Below, in pieces: positions 47,956 to 59,999 of a DNA stretch of 64,000 bases (position 1 is its first letter; each line of letters opens with the position of its first letter). The notes under the pieces are model-generated. The model made no database searches, was not told the origin of the DNA, and saw nothing but the letters and a program-made list of their open reading frames with translations. Source of the DNA: Anaspis maculata (taxonomy: Eukaryota; Arthropoda; Insecta; Coleoptera; Scraptiidae). The DNA lies in assembly GCA_949128115.1 (NCBI GenBank), contig OX421963.1:868001-932000 (forward strand), read 5' to 3'. Both the position numbers and the translations under genes were made by a program.

Positions 47956-50900
47956 TTCAAATGGTGGAATGTCGACCTTATACATGAAACTCCGACTTCA
48001 AACAGGAACTAATTCGACTTTAATCGTGACATTCTGACTCCAAGAAAGAAATTTCTACCCCATACGCAAAAACCTTGGACTTTCTATGGCGAGATTTTGA
48101 TTTCTATTATGTGAAACTTCCGACTTGAAACAAGAAAACTTCGACTTTCAACTCGAATTTTCGATTCCAAAACTGACAAACTTTGGCTTTTATTGCAAAA
48201 TTTTGACTTTGAACACGAAAAGACGAAACACTTTTGACATGAAAATTGGGTCTTTCAACGCGGAAAATCTAACTTCTAGAAGTCTATTGCGGAATTTTAA
48301 CTTTAACGCGAAAAACTTGATTTAAAACTCTCGAAGTAGTGCTTCAAAAACTTCGAGTTTTATCTTAGAGTTTAGACTTCAAAACCGACAAACATTGACT
48401 TTTGATGCGAAGCTTGGATTTTAAACACGGAAAACTGGAATCAAATCTCGAATTTCTGACTTCAAACACGGAATTTCTACTTTCAACATGGAAACTTCGA
48501 CTTCGAATACGAAAGATCTGACACGGAAAGTTTCAACTTTTATCTTGGCATTTCAACTTGAAAACCGACAAACTTCAACTTTTATTGCGAAATTTTGATT
48601 TCAACACGAGAAACTTCAACTGTCAAAAATTCCGACTGCAACCACGAAATTTCGCCGTAATTGAATACAAAGAATTACGACTTTCAACACGGAAACTTCC
48701 ACTCCAAAAACCAAAAATTTCTGACTTTTACCGCAAAAAACTTGAGTTTTTATTTCGCAATAGTGACTTTGAACATAACAATCTTCAATTTAATTATCGA
48801 CATTTCTATTCCAAGCACGCTTCGACTTCAAACACGAATGACTTCGATTTTGATCTTGACATTCCGACTTCAACCACGGAATTTCGACTCTACACCAAAA
48901 ACCTTGTACTCTGCATCTTGGAATTTCAATTTTGATCACGTACAACTTCTGACTCCAAACAAAAATTTTGACTTGGAACACGAAGAGCTTGACTCTCAAA
49001 AATTAGGCTTAGACAAGAAGTTTTGACTTCGAACATGAAAACTTCGACTTTATCACGAAAATTTGACTTCAAATGCAAAAATCTTCACTTTCATCGTGAA
49101 TACTTCACTTCGACTACAAAAAACCTCGCGAAAAACCTTGACTTCAACATGACAGTTTTTACTTCAAACATGAGAATTCCGATTTTAATAATATCGAAAT
49201 ATTGGCTTTGAACACAAAATTTCGACTTCAAACACGGAAATTCAGATTTTTGACTTGAAATTTTGACTTGAAATACAGAACACTTCGACTTTGAACACAA
49301 CAAATCCAACACGGAGAACTTCGACTTCTCTATCTCGGAGTTTCGACCTCCGATGCAAAAACCTTTTGGATGCATCATGAAATTTCGACTTCAATATCTA
49401 ATGGTGGGGTACGAATACAAAATTTCGACTTCAAGCACGGAAGATTTTGGCTTGGATCTCGACTTCGAAAACGAAAAGCTCCCGATTTAATCTGGAAACT
49501 TCGACTTCAAACAGAAAAAGTTTCGAATTGGAACACAAAAATCTCTACTTTGAACCCTGAAAACTTAAACCCGAGAAACTTGACCTTGATCTCGACATGA
49601 ACACTCCAAACACAAAGCTTTGAGTTTGAAGTTGAAAAACTTCGACTTCAATCTGGAAACTTTGACTTATAACACGAAATTTTGATTTGAACATGGACAT
49701 TTCCCCTTTAAACAAGAGAGGTTGACTTGTCCGACCCCGCGACTCAACTTTGACTCTCGAGTCCGTAAACCTCCACCGAAACGACGAAATTTCGTCTCAA
49801 AACACAACAGATATTCAACTTTCAACACAAAAAGCTTTTTTTTTTATTTTTCACATGAAAACTTCTATTGTGATTCCAAAATGTCGACTTTGAACAGGAA
49901 AATTCGATTTCAAACACGGGAGATTTCAACTTTGATTTCGAAATTTCGACTTGAAATAAGAAAACATGGACTTGAGACAATAAGTATTTCAACTGCAACT
50001 TGAAATTTCAACTTGGAAAAAATCGAACAACTTCGACTTTCATCGCGAAAAGTTTACCATAAATACGAAATACATCGACTTCAGATGGAAAAACTCTGCT
50101 TAAAAACAAAACACTATGACTTCAGACTCAGAAGCTTTCAATTTTATCTTTAAATTCTGACTTTGAACACGGAAAACTCGCGACTCTGGATTCAGTGGTA
50201 ATCCCGACTTGAAGAAAAGACATACAACTTTGTCTTTTGTTGCAAAAATTTGACTCTTGAAACGGAAGATTTCGCCTCCAAACATGAAAATTCTCCTTGG
50301 ACAAAAGAAAACTTCAGTTTCATTTGAAATTTTGACTTCAGGCTTAGAAGCTTTCGACTTTGATTTCACAATTTTGACTCTAAAAACTTGACCTTGATAT
50401 GGAAATTTTGACTTCAAACACGAAAACTTTGACTAAAGATAATTTGTGAATTTTTTTGGACATTTTTCAGAAGCATTCCAACATTTCTTCAAATCATTTT
50501 GACATCCAAATTTTTAATACATGAATAATTTGACGTTTCCGAATTTTTTGACATGCTTGAAATTATTCTGATAGTTTTGGAGTTATTTCAACATTTTTAA
50601 TACTATGTATTTTGGATTTTTTTTGCACTTCTTCGGCTTAGAATTATTTTAACCTTTTTTGGAACTAATCTGACGGTTTGTGGAACAATTTCGACACTTT
50701 TTATCATTTTTGGAATTATTGTGACATTTTTTGGAATAATTTCGGCATTTTTTGGGATTATTGTGACAATTTTTGGAATCATTGTTGCATTTTTTTTTTA
50801 ATAATTTTGACATTCTTATAGTTAGTCTTTTAGACATTTTTTTTTTATTTCAACATTTTTTGAATTACATATTATGGAATTGTCTTGACCTATTTCAATC

Positions 50901-51826
50901 ATTGTGAAACTGGAATTCGAGAGCAATGATCAGTTATTCGACAATTATTTTGACATATAATTGAGGTTATTAATCCTACCGACACATCACATTTTTTCAT
51001 ATTTTGCTCAAATGAAAAAAGCTGTGAAATTGGTTATGGGTACTGCCCAGTTGCTCGAGCGGAAGATTTTGTTGTTTTTCGTTGTGTTTCGAGGTATACA
51101 GCCAGGATAGGGCGATTAACGAGTTGCAAAGCATAACATTGTAAATGACTACAATCGAGGTGCGAAGCACCGAGGTATACAATATTGTGAGGCATTTTTT
51201 GGAAATATCCTGACAGTATGAGATCATCTTAATATTTTAATATTTGGACATATTTTGATCATTGACATTTTTTATTGATTCCGACATATTTTTAGAATCA
51301 TCTTGACATTTTTGTTCCAAATCATTCCGATATTCGAATTATAAAATATTGAAGAATAGGTTATTTTTCTTAACATTTTCGGAATTATTTTGACACGTTT
51401 ATAATCATTTTAATTTTCAACTATTTTGACATCGAACACGAAAAACCTCGACCTAATCTCAAAACTTCAAATCCACAAAGCTTCACTTTGATCTTGATTT
51501 TCTGAAAATTTCGACCAGGGATGTTGACTTTGAGGACGAAATTTCGAGTTCAAACATAAATTCTACTTCGAGCAATAAAAGTTCGACTCTTACCTCGAAA
51601 TTTCGACTTCATCAACACGAAAAACTGCGAATTTAAACAAGTGAAACTCCGACTTTCAGCTGGAAGACTGACTTCAAACCACGGCATTACGACTTACACG
51701 CTTGAAACTCAGACTTTCAACAAAAAAATCCGACTTCAAGCATGAAAAATTCAGACCTTTACCACAAAGAGCTCTTTTTACTCCATCAAAATAGTGACTT
51801 CACACCTGACAGTCTTCAATATAATT
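47956..51826 (+). repeat. GACTTC composite repeat, copy C (most complete)
   Basis: It is the full-length reference copy: GACTTC array 47956-50440, then a TTTTGGAATTATTTTGACA array to about 51425 with the 230 bp island at 50992-51215, then the terminal segment ending TTCAATATAATTG. It lacks the foldback found in copy B. All open frames are low-complexity artefacts. Confidence 0.85.
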
Positions 51827-51827
51827 G

Positions 51828-52015
51828 TGCTGGCAAAAACCGGGAAAAATAAAAATCGGTATTCTGTTCGTTAAAACTGATATTGAAAGCTGACTCCGAA
51901 AATCGGTATTGAAAACTGCTGCGAAGACCAGTATTGAAAGCCGGCTTCGAAGACCGACACTGGAAAACGCTTCGAAATTTTGGAAGCCGGCTCCGAATTC
52001 CGACTCCGAAAGCAT
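51828..52015 (+). mobile_element. CCGG-rich TIR unit, copy 5 (right half lost)
   Basis: It begins GTGCTGGCAAAAACCGGGA like copy 1 and matches it for about 190 bp, then breaks into unique sequence. It shows that composite copy C had a CCGG unit at both ends. Confidence 0.72.
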
Positions 52016-53348
52016 AGCTTCACCCACTCAAAACCTTCAAATATGCTTATCATTATCATAAGAAATTGAAAAACTGATGCCATTAAATCTTGATAAAAAA
52101 TGAACATTATAACGGTGATGGTGAAAACGACGAAAACGGATAAAAATGACAACAACGCCAAGAATATACCCGAGCTGAACTTAGTAGCAAAAATTTATCG
52201 CCCATTACGCAAATATAAACCATCAAATTATGCACGGCTTTTCAATACAAAACACGCATATTAAAACAGGATTACGAAAGGATTAAGCCCCGCGCAGGAC
52301 AGGATCGAGGATTAAACGGCCGCGTATAAGATTAAAAGTCCGCATTATTTCAATTAACAACAACGACGACCCGTCATAAATCATCCAAACGTGCCAACAT
52401 CCTGCCACCTTCCCACCAATTTTCCAAAATTGAACCTTTTAATATCGATGGGCAATTTATTACGATATCAATTACGCCTAATATTATACGTGGGACCATA
52501 CACTTTATACCAGTATAATATACTATGTAGAGAAACGCATATTATAAAAGAACGCATAAAGGGCCGTTTAAGTGCCATAAGTACCCGACAAAAGGCGTCG
52601 TAGGTGCTGCAGGTGTCCGATTATTCCAAGTCGACATGCAAGGGATGTCCGCGTGTGGTTTGTGTCCAATGTCCATTCCGGAAGTTGCTTAATTGCGTCA
52701 AAAGCACGTGTGCCACTCAGTGTCTTGGCTTATTCCATGGGAACTTAGAAGAAGAAGAAAAAAAAAACGACGGGTACTTATACCGCCGGTATACTAGTAC
52801 TTAGTACTGTTTTAATTAAAATATGTAGATGAACACTTAACAGTCTTAACTGAATAAATCATTATCTGATGACTGGTATTGATCACGTGTCAAGACAAGG
52901 GAGTTCCATTTAGCAGGTGCTTCCACAAAAAAATCTTGATTCGCGGTTTTGAACTGGCGTCAACGGAGTGGTAATTAAAAAAATAATCAGATGGAAATGT
53001 CACGTCACTGAGTGATAGCTTGAAAGAAAATGATAAGTGATGTTTATCCAGAATTTTTCATGGAAAATGCGAGGTGACCGCAATATGGCGCGATATTTAT
53101 ATTTGCGTGTTTGTTGTCTTTGAAGTTTTTTGTGATCCCCAGAATCTAGAAATATCAGGGAATCCTTGGAAATAATTGATAATTCTCAGAAATCCTCAAA
53201 AATTTCTAGAATTGTCTAATCCCTGGAAATCCCATGGAAATTCATTGAAATCTTTGGGAATGCTAAAGAATCCGTCTTCATCTCGAAACATTTTTTTAGC
53301 GCGTTCACAATACTTCCCCTCCTCGTTGGGTGGTGGGTCGGGGAAGTA
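52016..53348. other. Unique island between inverted composite copies
   Basis: The 1.3 kb is CpG-containing AT-rich sequence (for example 52160-52400) of host-like character. Around 53130-53280 short GGAAATC-type words are repeated. No gene recognised. Confidence 0.5.
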
Positions 53349-55548
53349 AAAATGTTAAAATGATTCTGAGCTGAAGAAGTGCAAAACAATCCAAAATACA
53401 TAGTATTAAAAATGTTGAGATAACGCCAAAACTATCAGAATGATCTAAAAGTGAAATATTTCCATTTGAAGTCGATGTATTTCGTATTTATGGTCAACCT
53501 CTCGTGATAAAAGTCGAAGTTGTTTGATTTTTTCGAAGTTGAAATTTCAAGTTGCAGTTGAAATAATGTCTCAAGTCCATGTTTTCTTATTTCAAGTCGA
53601 AATTTCGAAATCAAAGTTGAAATCTTCCGTGTTTGAAATCGAGATTCCCTGTTCAAAGTCGACATTTTGGAATCACAATAGAAGTTTCCATGTGAAAAAT
53701 TTGAAGTAAAAGACCAAGCTTTTTGTGTTGAAAGTTGAATATCTGTTGTGTTTTGAGACGAAATTTCGTGGTTTCGGTGGAAGTTTACAGACTCGAGAGT
53801 CAAAGTTGAGTCGCGGGGTCGGACAAGTCAACTTCTCTTGTTTGAAGGGAAAATGTCCATGTTCAAATCAAAATTTCGTGTAATAAGTCAAAGTTTCCAG
53901 ATTGAAGTCGAAGTTTTTTATCTTCAAACTCAAAGCTTTGTGTTTGGAGTGTTAATGTCGAGATCAAGGTCAAGTTTCTTGGGTTTGAGTTTTTAGGATT
54001 CAAAGTAGAAATTTTCTTGTTCCAAGTCGAAACTTTTTAAGTTTGAAGTCAAAGTTTCCAGATCAAATCAGGAGCTTTTCATTTTTGAAATCGTGATCCA
54101 AGCCAAAATCTTTCGTGTTTGAAGTCGAAATTTTGTATTTGTACTCCACCATTAGATATTGAAGTCGAAATTTCATGATGCACCTAAAAGGTTCTTGCAT
54201 CGGAGGTCGAGATTCCGAGATAAAGAAGTCGAAGTTTTCCGTCTTGGATTTTTTGTGTTCAAAGTCGAAGTGTTCTGTATCTCAAGTCAAAATTTCAAGT
54301 CAAAATTCAAAATTTCCGTGTTTGAAGTCGAAATTTTGTGTTCAAAGCCTATATTTCAATATTAAAATCGGAATTTTCATGTTAGAAGTAGAAACTGTCA
54401 TGTTGAAGTCAAGGTTTATCGCGAGGTTTTTTGTATTTGAAGTGGAGTATTCACGATAAGAGTGAAGATTTTTGCATTTGAAGTCGAATTTTCGAGATGA
54501 AGTCGAAGTTTTCATGTTTGAAGTCAAAATTTCTTGTCTAAGCCAAATTTTTGAGAGTCAAGCTCTTCATGTTTCAAGTCAAAATTTTTGTTTGGAGTCG
54601 GAAGTTGTACGTGATCAAAATTGAAATTCCAAAATGTAGAGTACAAGGTTTTTGGTGTGGAGTCGAAATTCCGTGGTTGAAGTCGGAATGTCAAGATCAA
54701 AATCGAAGTCATTCGTGTATAAAGTCGAAACGTGCTCGAAATAAAAATGTCGATATCAAAACTAAAGATTGTTATGTTGAAAGTCACTATCGCGAAATAA
54801 AAATTCAAGTTTTTTGCGGTAAAAGTCGAAAAATTCCGTTTTTGAAGTCGAAGTTTCTGTGTTGGGAGGCATAGTTTCTTGTATTCAATTACGGCGAAAT
54901 TTCGTGGTTGAAGTCGGAATTTTGAGAATTGACAGTTGAAGTTCCAAGATGAAATGCCAAGATAAAAGTTAAAACTTTTCGTGTTGAATCTTTCCTATTC
55001 GAAGTTGAAGTTTTCATGTTGGAAGTCGAAATTTGGTGTTTGAAGTCGAAAATTCGGGTTTTAATTTAAGTTTTCCGTGTTTAAAATCCAAGCTTCGCAT
55101 TAAAAGTCAAAGTTTGTCGGTTTTTAAGTCTAAACTCTAAGATAAAACTCGAAGTTTTTGAAGTCACTACTTCCAGAGTTTTGAATCAAGTTTTTCGCGT
55201 TTAAAGTTGAAGTTCCGCAATAAACTTCTGGAAGTTAGATTTTCCGCGTTGAAAGACCCAATTTTCATGTCAAAAGTGTTTCGTCTTTTCGTGTTCAAAG
55301 TCAAAATTTTGCGATAAAAGCCAAAGTTTGTCAGTTTTGGAATCGAATATTCGAGTTGAAAGTCGAAGCTTTCTGATTTCAAGTCGGGAATTTCACATAA
55401 TAGAAATCAAAATCTCGCTATAGAAAGTCCAAGGTTTTTGCGTATGGGGTAGAAATTTCTTGCTTGGAGTCAGAATGTCACGATTAAAGTCGAATTAGTT
55501 CCTGTTTGGAGTCGAAGTTTAATGTATAAGGTCGAAATTCCACCATTT
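53349..55548 (-). repeat. GACTTC composite repeat, copy D (inverted)
   Basis: It is the reverse complement of copies B and C, with a deletion near 53445 (joining sequence equivalent to 33430 and 32900). It faces copy C across the 1.3 kb island. Confidence 0.82.
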
Positions 55549-55906
55549 AAATTAGTGTTGGCAACGAAACCGGTTTTGAAAGCCGGCTCCGAAAACCGCG
55601 GTTCTGATGATAGCTGAAAACCAGCTTTCAGATCTGGCTTTCGAGACCGGTTTTTCGAGCCAGCTTTCGAAGTCGGTATTCGAAGCCGACTTCCAAAATT
55701 GGTTTTCGGAGCAGTTGGTTTCAAGTATCGGTTTTCATAGCCGGCTTTCAATAACGGTTTTGAAAGCCGGTGTCCAATGCCGGTTTTCGGAGCCGGCTTT
55801 GAATACCGGCTTTTGGATCAAGCTTTCAATACCGGTTTTACCGAAACCGGTATTCGACAAAACCGGTATACCGGTATTCATTTTTGCTGGTTTCTGCCAG
55901 CACTAA
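55549..55906 (-). mobile_element. CCGG-rich TIR unit, copy 6 (complete, inverted)
   Basis: On the given strand it runs from TAGTGTTGGCAACG to TGCCAGCACTAA, both terminal repeats present. It caps composite copy D. Confidence 0.78.
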
Positions 55907-58209
55907 CTTAAACCTAGCAAAGAAGCCGCCCTAAAAGCCATTTGTCTCATCATGGCAGGATTACGCCGGCAGTGTAGCGAAGCTGTCCATTCATGAAGAA
56001 AGTCCAAAACCCATACCGGAACCAAGTGGTCTTTGAAAGAGAAGCTCAAAAATGGTTCGATTTATTGAGAAGAAGTCACATCGCCGAGAGCTCCAGCCCT
56101 GAAAAGACAAGATTTCACGCTCCGATAAAACTCGAACTGAATAAAGTTTATTTGTGTCATGTTCTCGCGACTATCTGCGTCCACAATCGCGGCCATTCAT
56201 CTTCTCCAAGTCCACTGTCCACTTTCCATAAACCGAGCATCTCATTCTGCCTCCGAGCATCACCCGGTAATCATCACCATCGACAGTTAATTGCACTTTA
56301 TAGTTTGTTACGTTCAACACAAGCCTTGACCTTTTTCTGTGTGTTGCGTTATGTGCAACATGTCCGCTGGTATAGGCACAAGAGGGCCAAGTCATATATG
56401 AAAATGTTTCGCATGATGTGCGTTTGTACAATCAGAAACCCATCAGACGAGCTGTCCCGACCGATATGACTAATTAAAGAAAACGTGACAGTCGTACGGC
56501 GCGGTTGTGTTCGATTATGTGGACTCGTATTGCCGGGGAACTGCACGATATGCATATGGAATTGCCTAAGTATGACAGATGGGACAATAGAACACAATCT
56601 GCGTGGCTGAACACCGGCGCGTGTTTCGATTTTAGTTTCCATTTTGTAAGCCGTGTGCCTAGAGGTGTACGGAGGCGGAATACGGAATAAAACGTATAAT
56701 GCGGACTATGTATCGATTCGTCGATTCTTTTAATAGATATCTCATGGAATTGTTATTATGATGGCCAGCGCAAGAGGGGTGAGGAAGGGTTGGAAGTACG
56801 GAACGATTCGGTGCGGACGACTTCATTTGCGATGCACGACACAGTAGTAGTGAAATGGAAGTGGAATCGTTAATTTCCGTTTCTGGTTTATTGCTTTTTA
56901 AATATAGCAATTTGCGGTTAATGACGTGTGATTATTAGGCTGGTAGGTATGTCTGCGATTTGTGGTCTCCAAATTGAATCCAACCCAATCATTTTAGTAG
57001 CTATACCTAGATAGGCACTTTATTTTCACCGCAAATTTTGTATAAAAGATAGGAAGTGCCTCCGTAGCCGGCTCCGGCTTCATGTATTGTAGCCGGAGCC
57101 GGCTATTTGTAAGGAAGCCGGCATCGAATGACAGAAATCTGCATGAGATCATCAGACGGCTCCAGAGTTCCGGACGAGCTTGAATTTGTGGAAAAGTGAC
57201 TGCTTTCTACTATACTGGAACAGTTGCTACAATATGCTACAATTATATTGGCTGATGCATGTATCTGTACTTTAATTATTGACTAAAATTCATCAGTTTC
57301 AACTTGAGCGTTTTAAAAAGGTAGAAAGTTAGATACAATGTAACCTAGAAAAAGAAATCTGTCCAAACCGACACCTCATGCTGGTGTATTCCAGTTTTTT
57401 CCCACATTATCAACAATTTATTTGGTTCACGATAGGTATACTTCTGGGTTTCACTGATGAAACAGCCCCAATTTGAGGACTCTGGCTTCAGTCATGTCGA
57501 TTGTGTTGGATATCGATATGGACAGGGAGCTGGTGCATCAAAACTTACGTCATAAAGTACATGATTTTAACCCTGCATGTAGGTCTAATATGCGTTGATG
57601 AGGTTGTTGAAAATTGCTTTGTCTTACATGTCAGACCGGGGGCTTTAGGCTGGTATGAGCCTGTCAATTTTTGCAAAAATGGCCAAAAATTTACGTCATA
57701 AGATACATGAATGAAACCAACTGGATTTTGTGTGGGAACATCCCCTTGATCAAAAATCTGGTCGTAAGACAAAATTTTCAGGGGCTTTCGGTCCATAAGA
57801 CAAGTTTGAAATTTTCAAAAAAGGACCAAGATATATCAATTTTTTTACAGGCGTTTTGTTGACCAACTCATCAAGTGTGATATATATTTGTAATCAAGAT
57901 GGAACACGGAATCGATTTGAGAAAAATTTCTCGATGTTGCACCCTGTAAGCGATGAACCATTGAAAATTTTTGTGGACCAATTCGAAACCTGCGTAAAAA
58001 ATCATGTGAGAATCATTTTTCATTTCCAAAATTATGCCAAAGGAGAAGTCTCCAGGAGGAGGTAAATTTTGGCCGTTTTCGGAAATTTCAAACTTGTCTC
58101 ATGAAGCGAGAGCCTCCAAAATTGTTTTCTTTTGACCCGATTCTTTGATTAAGGGGATTTTCCAGGCACGTTCTCGACACCAAGTAGTCATATCTCCCCA
58201 GACCCAAAT
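55907..58209. other. Unique island, no recognised gene
   Basis: A 158-codon frame at 55993-56469 on + has no recognisable domain, and competing frames of similar quality exist on the minus strand. I do not call a gene. A direct repeat of TTACGTCATAA...TACATGA occurs at 57546 and 57692. Confidence 0.45.
57065..57105. other. Perfect 15 bp hairpin
   Basis: TAGCCGGCTCCGGCT and its exact inverse enclose an 11-base loop, and a further AAGCCGG follows at 57114. The GC-rich stem could be the remnant of a CCGG unit. Confidence 0.7.
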
Positions 58210-59900
58210 TCTCCAACCTTAGGTTCATTCGACAGCAAAAATAGCGCCCACTTGATTTGTGACGAAGAACTATTTTGCTTGGCTTATAGCCCAGACGTCA
58301 GGGAGCAAAAATCAGCTCAATAAGAAAATAATTGTTTCCTGGCTGGAAACTAGCTTGAAACGATCTGTGTGGCTTAGGTTTTGACATACTAATTTCCCCC
58401 CCTTTCGGAAATGTTGGCGTCATGTCGCCATCATCAACAAGAGGTGCACCAGCGTGGTTTTTGCCGAATATCTTGATTTTGGGCCATCTGACAGCAAAAG
58501 ATGTGAAGAGTCATTTTGAAACCAATGAGATTCCCTACGGAATAGTTTTTAAATGACCTTTTTGCGATCTATAGTTTTTGAGATAGAGCTTCTGGAAGCG
58601 AGAGGCATTGTCGTGAAAACTCCATGGCCACTTGACTCGAAAAACTGAAATGTCGATGTGATAAAAAAAATTTCAAAATGAGATTTCTCGAGAATCTTTC
58701 ATGCTATAGTTGCGGTGATGGTCTTAAACTCTTTTTTTTGAACCGTTGATCACAAATATAGGGAAGTCAAAAACGTCACATTGTACATATACAGGGTGTA
58801 CTGAGGGAATCAAATCAGATCAGAGAAATTTTACATATTTCTTCGATTTAGCCTATATGCGACACTCTAAGCACCTAACACGAGTCCAATATCGATATGG
58901 ATTTGCTCTATAAGCTTCACTCAATACACTAAAGAAGTGGTCAGCTCACAGCTTCACAGTAAAATGTTTTGAAAGCCCTCTGAAATCATCAAAATATTAA
59001 AAATTCACAGTACCAAGGAATGTATATAACAGTATATTATATACCAAGGGACCAAAGTAAATTTTTGATTTGAGGATTTGGACCCAAAGGGCCCTCGAGC
59101 AACAAACTCCACCCAAGGAATCAAAAATTCACTTTGGTTTCTTGGTATATCATATACTGTTACATACATTTCTTGCTACTGTAAATTTTGATGATTTCAG
59201 AGGGCCTTCAAAACATTTTACAGGAAGGCTGTGAGCTGACCACTTCTGAAGTGTATCAAGTGAAGCTTACAGAGCAATGCATATTGATATTGGACTCGTG
59301 ATAAGTGCTTAGAGTTTCGCATAGGCTAAATCGAAGAAATATGTCAAATTTCTCTGTTCTGATTTGATTCCCGTAGTACACCCTGTATATGTACGATGTG
59401 ACGTTTTTGACTTTATAATATTCGTAATCTACGGTTCAAGAGGAAGAGTTTAAGACCATCATCGCAACTATTGCATAAAGAGTTCTCGAGTAATCTCATT
59501 TTGAAATTGTTTTGGTCACATCGACATTTTGGTTTTTCAAGTCAAGTGGCCATGGAGCTTTCACGACAATGACTCTCGCTTCCGGAAGCTCTTTCTCATA
59601 GACCATAGGACGCAGAAAATTGATTGAAAAACCAAACTGTCAAACCTACGCTACACAGATCGTTTTAAGCTAGTTTCCGGCCAGGAAACAATTATTTCCT
59701 TATTGTTTTCCCTGGCGCCTGGGCTATTTACCACTGTTAAACTTTTAAATGGTTTTTTCGAAGGGCAACACAAGGGCAGCATTGCTTTATTCTTCTCGAG
59801 TACTACCACTACCTACTACGGTAAAGTGGACCAAGCAAATACTCAAATAGTCCCCCATGAATCAAGTGAGCGCCATTTTTGTTGCCAAGTGTCGCTACGT
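58210..59900. mobile_element. Large palindromic element
   Basis: The left arm words GAAACTAGCTTGAAACGATC (about 58346) and CTCCATGGCCACTTGACT (about 58620) are mirrored in the right arm near 59665 and 59545. The centre lies near 59090. Each arm has a segment the other lacks. Related fragments lie at 47265-47620 and 63710-63895. Confidence 0.75.
58792..59385. mobile_element. Inner TIR element with CAGGGTGTAC ends
   Basis: The left end CAGGGTGTACTGAGGGAATC mirrors the right end, with TA on both sides. Arms of nearly 300 bp meet at GGGCCC near 59090. It sits exactly in the centre of the larger palindrome. Confidence 0.75.
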
Positions 59901-59999
59901 CACGTTGTAGGAGTTTACAGGGTGTATTTCCACATGCCATATTTTGTTATAAATAGCTGATTTTTTATATTTTTGATTAAAACTGGCCACATTTTTCCA

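Noticed and set aside
55993..56469. 158-codon frame on +
   Set aside because: No domain, no codon bias, overlapped by 80-97 codon frames on the other strand, and the sequence looks like the other non-coding islands.
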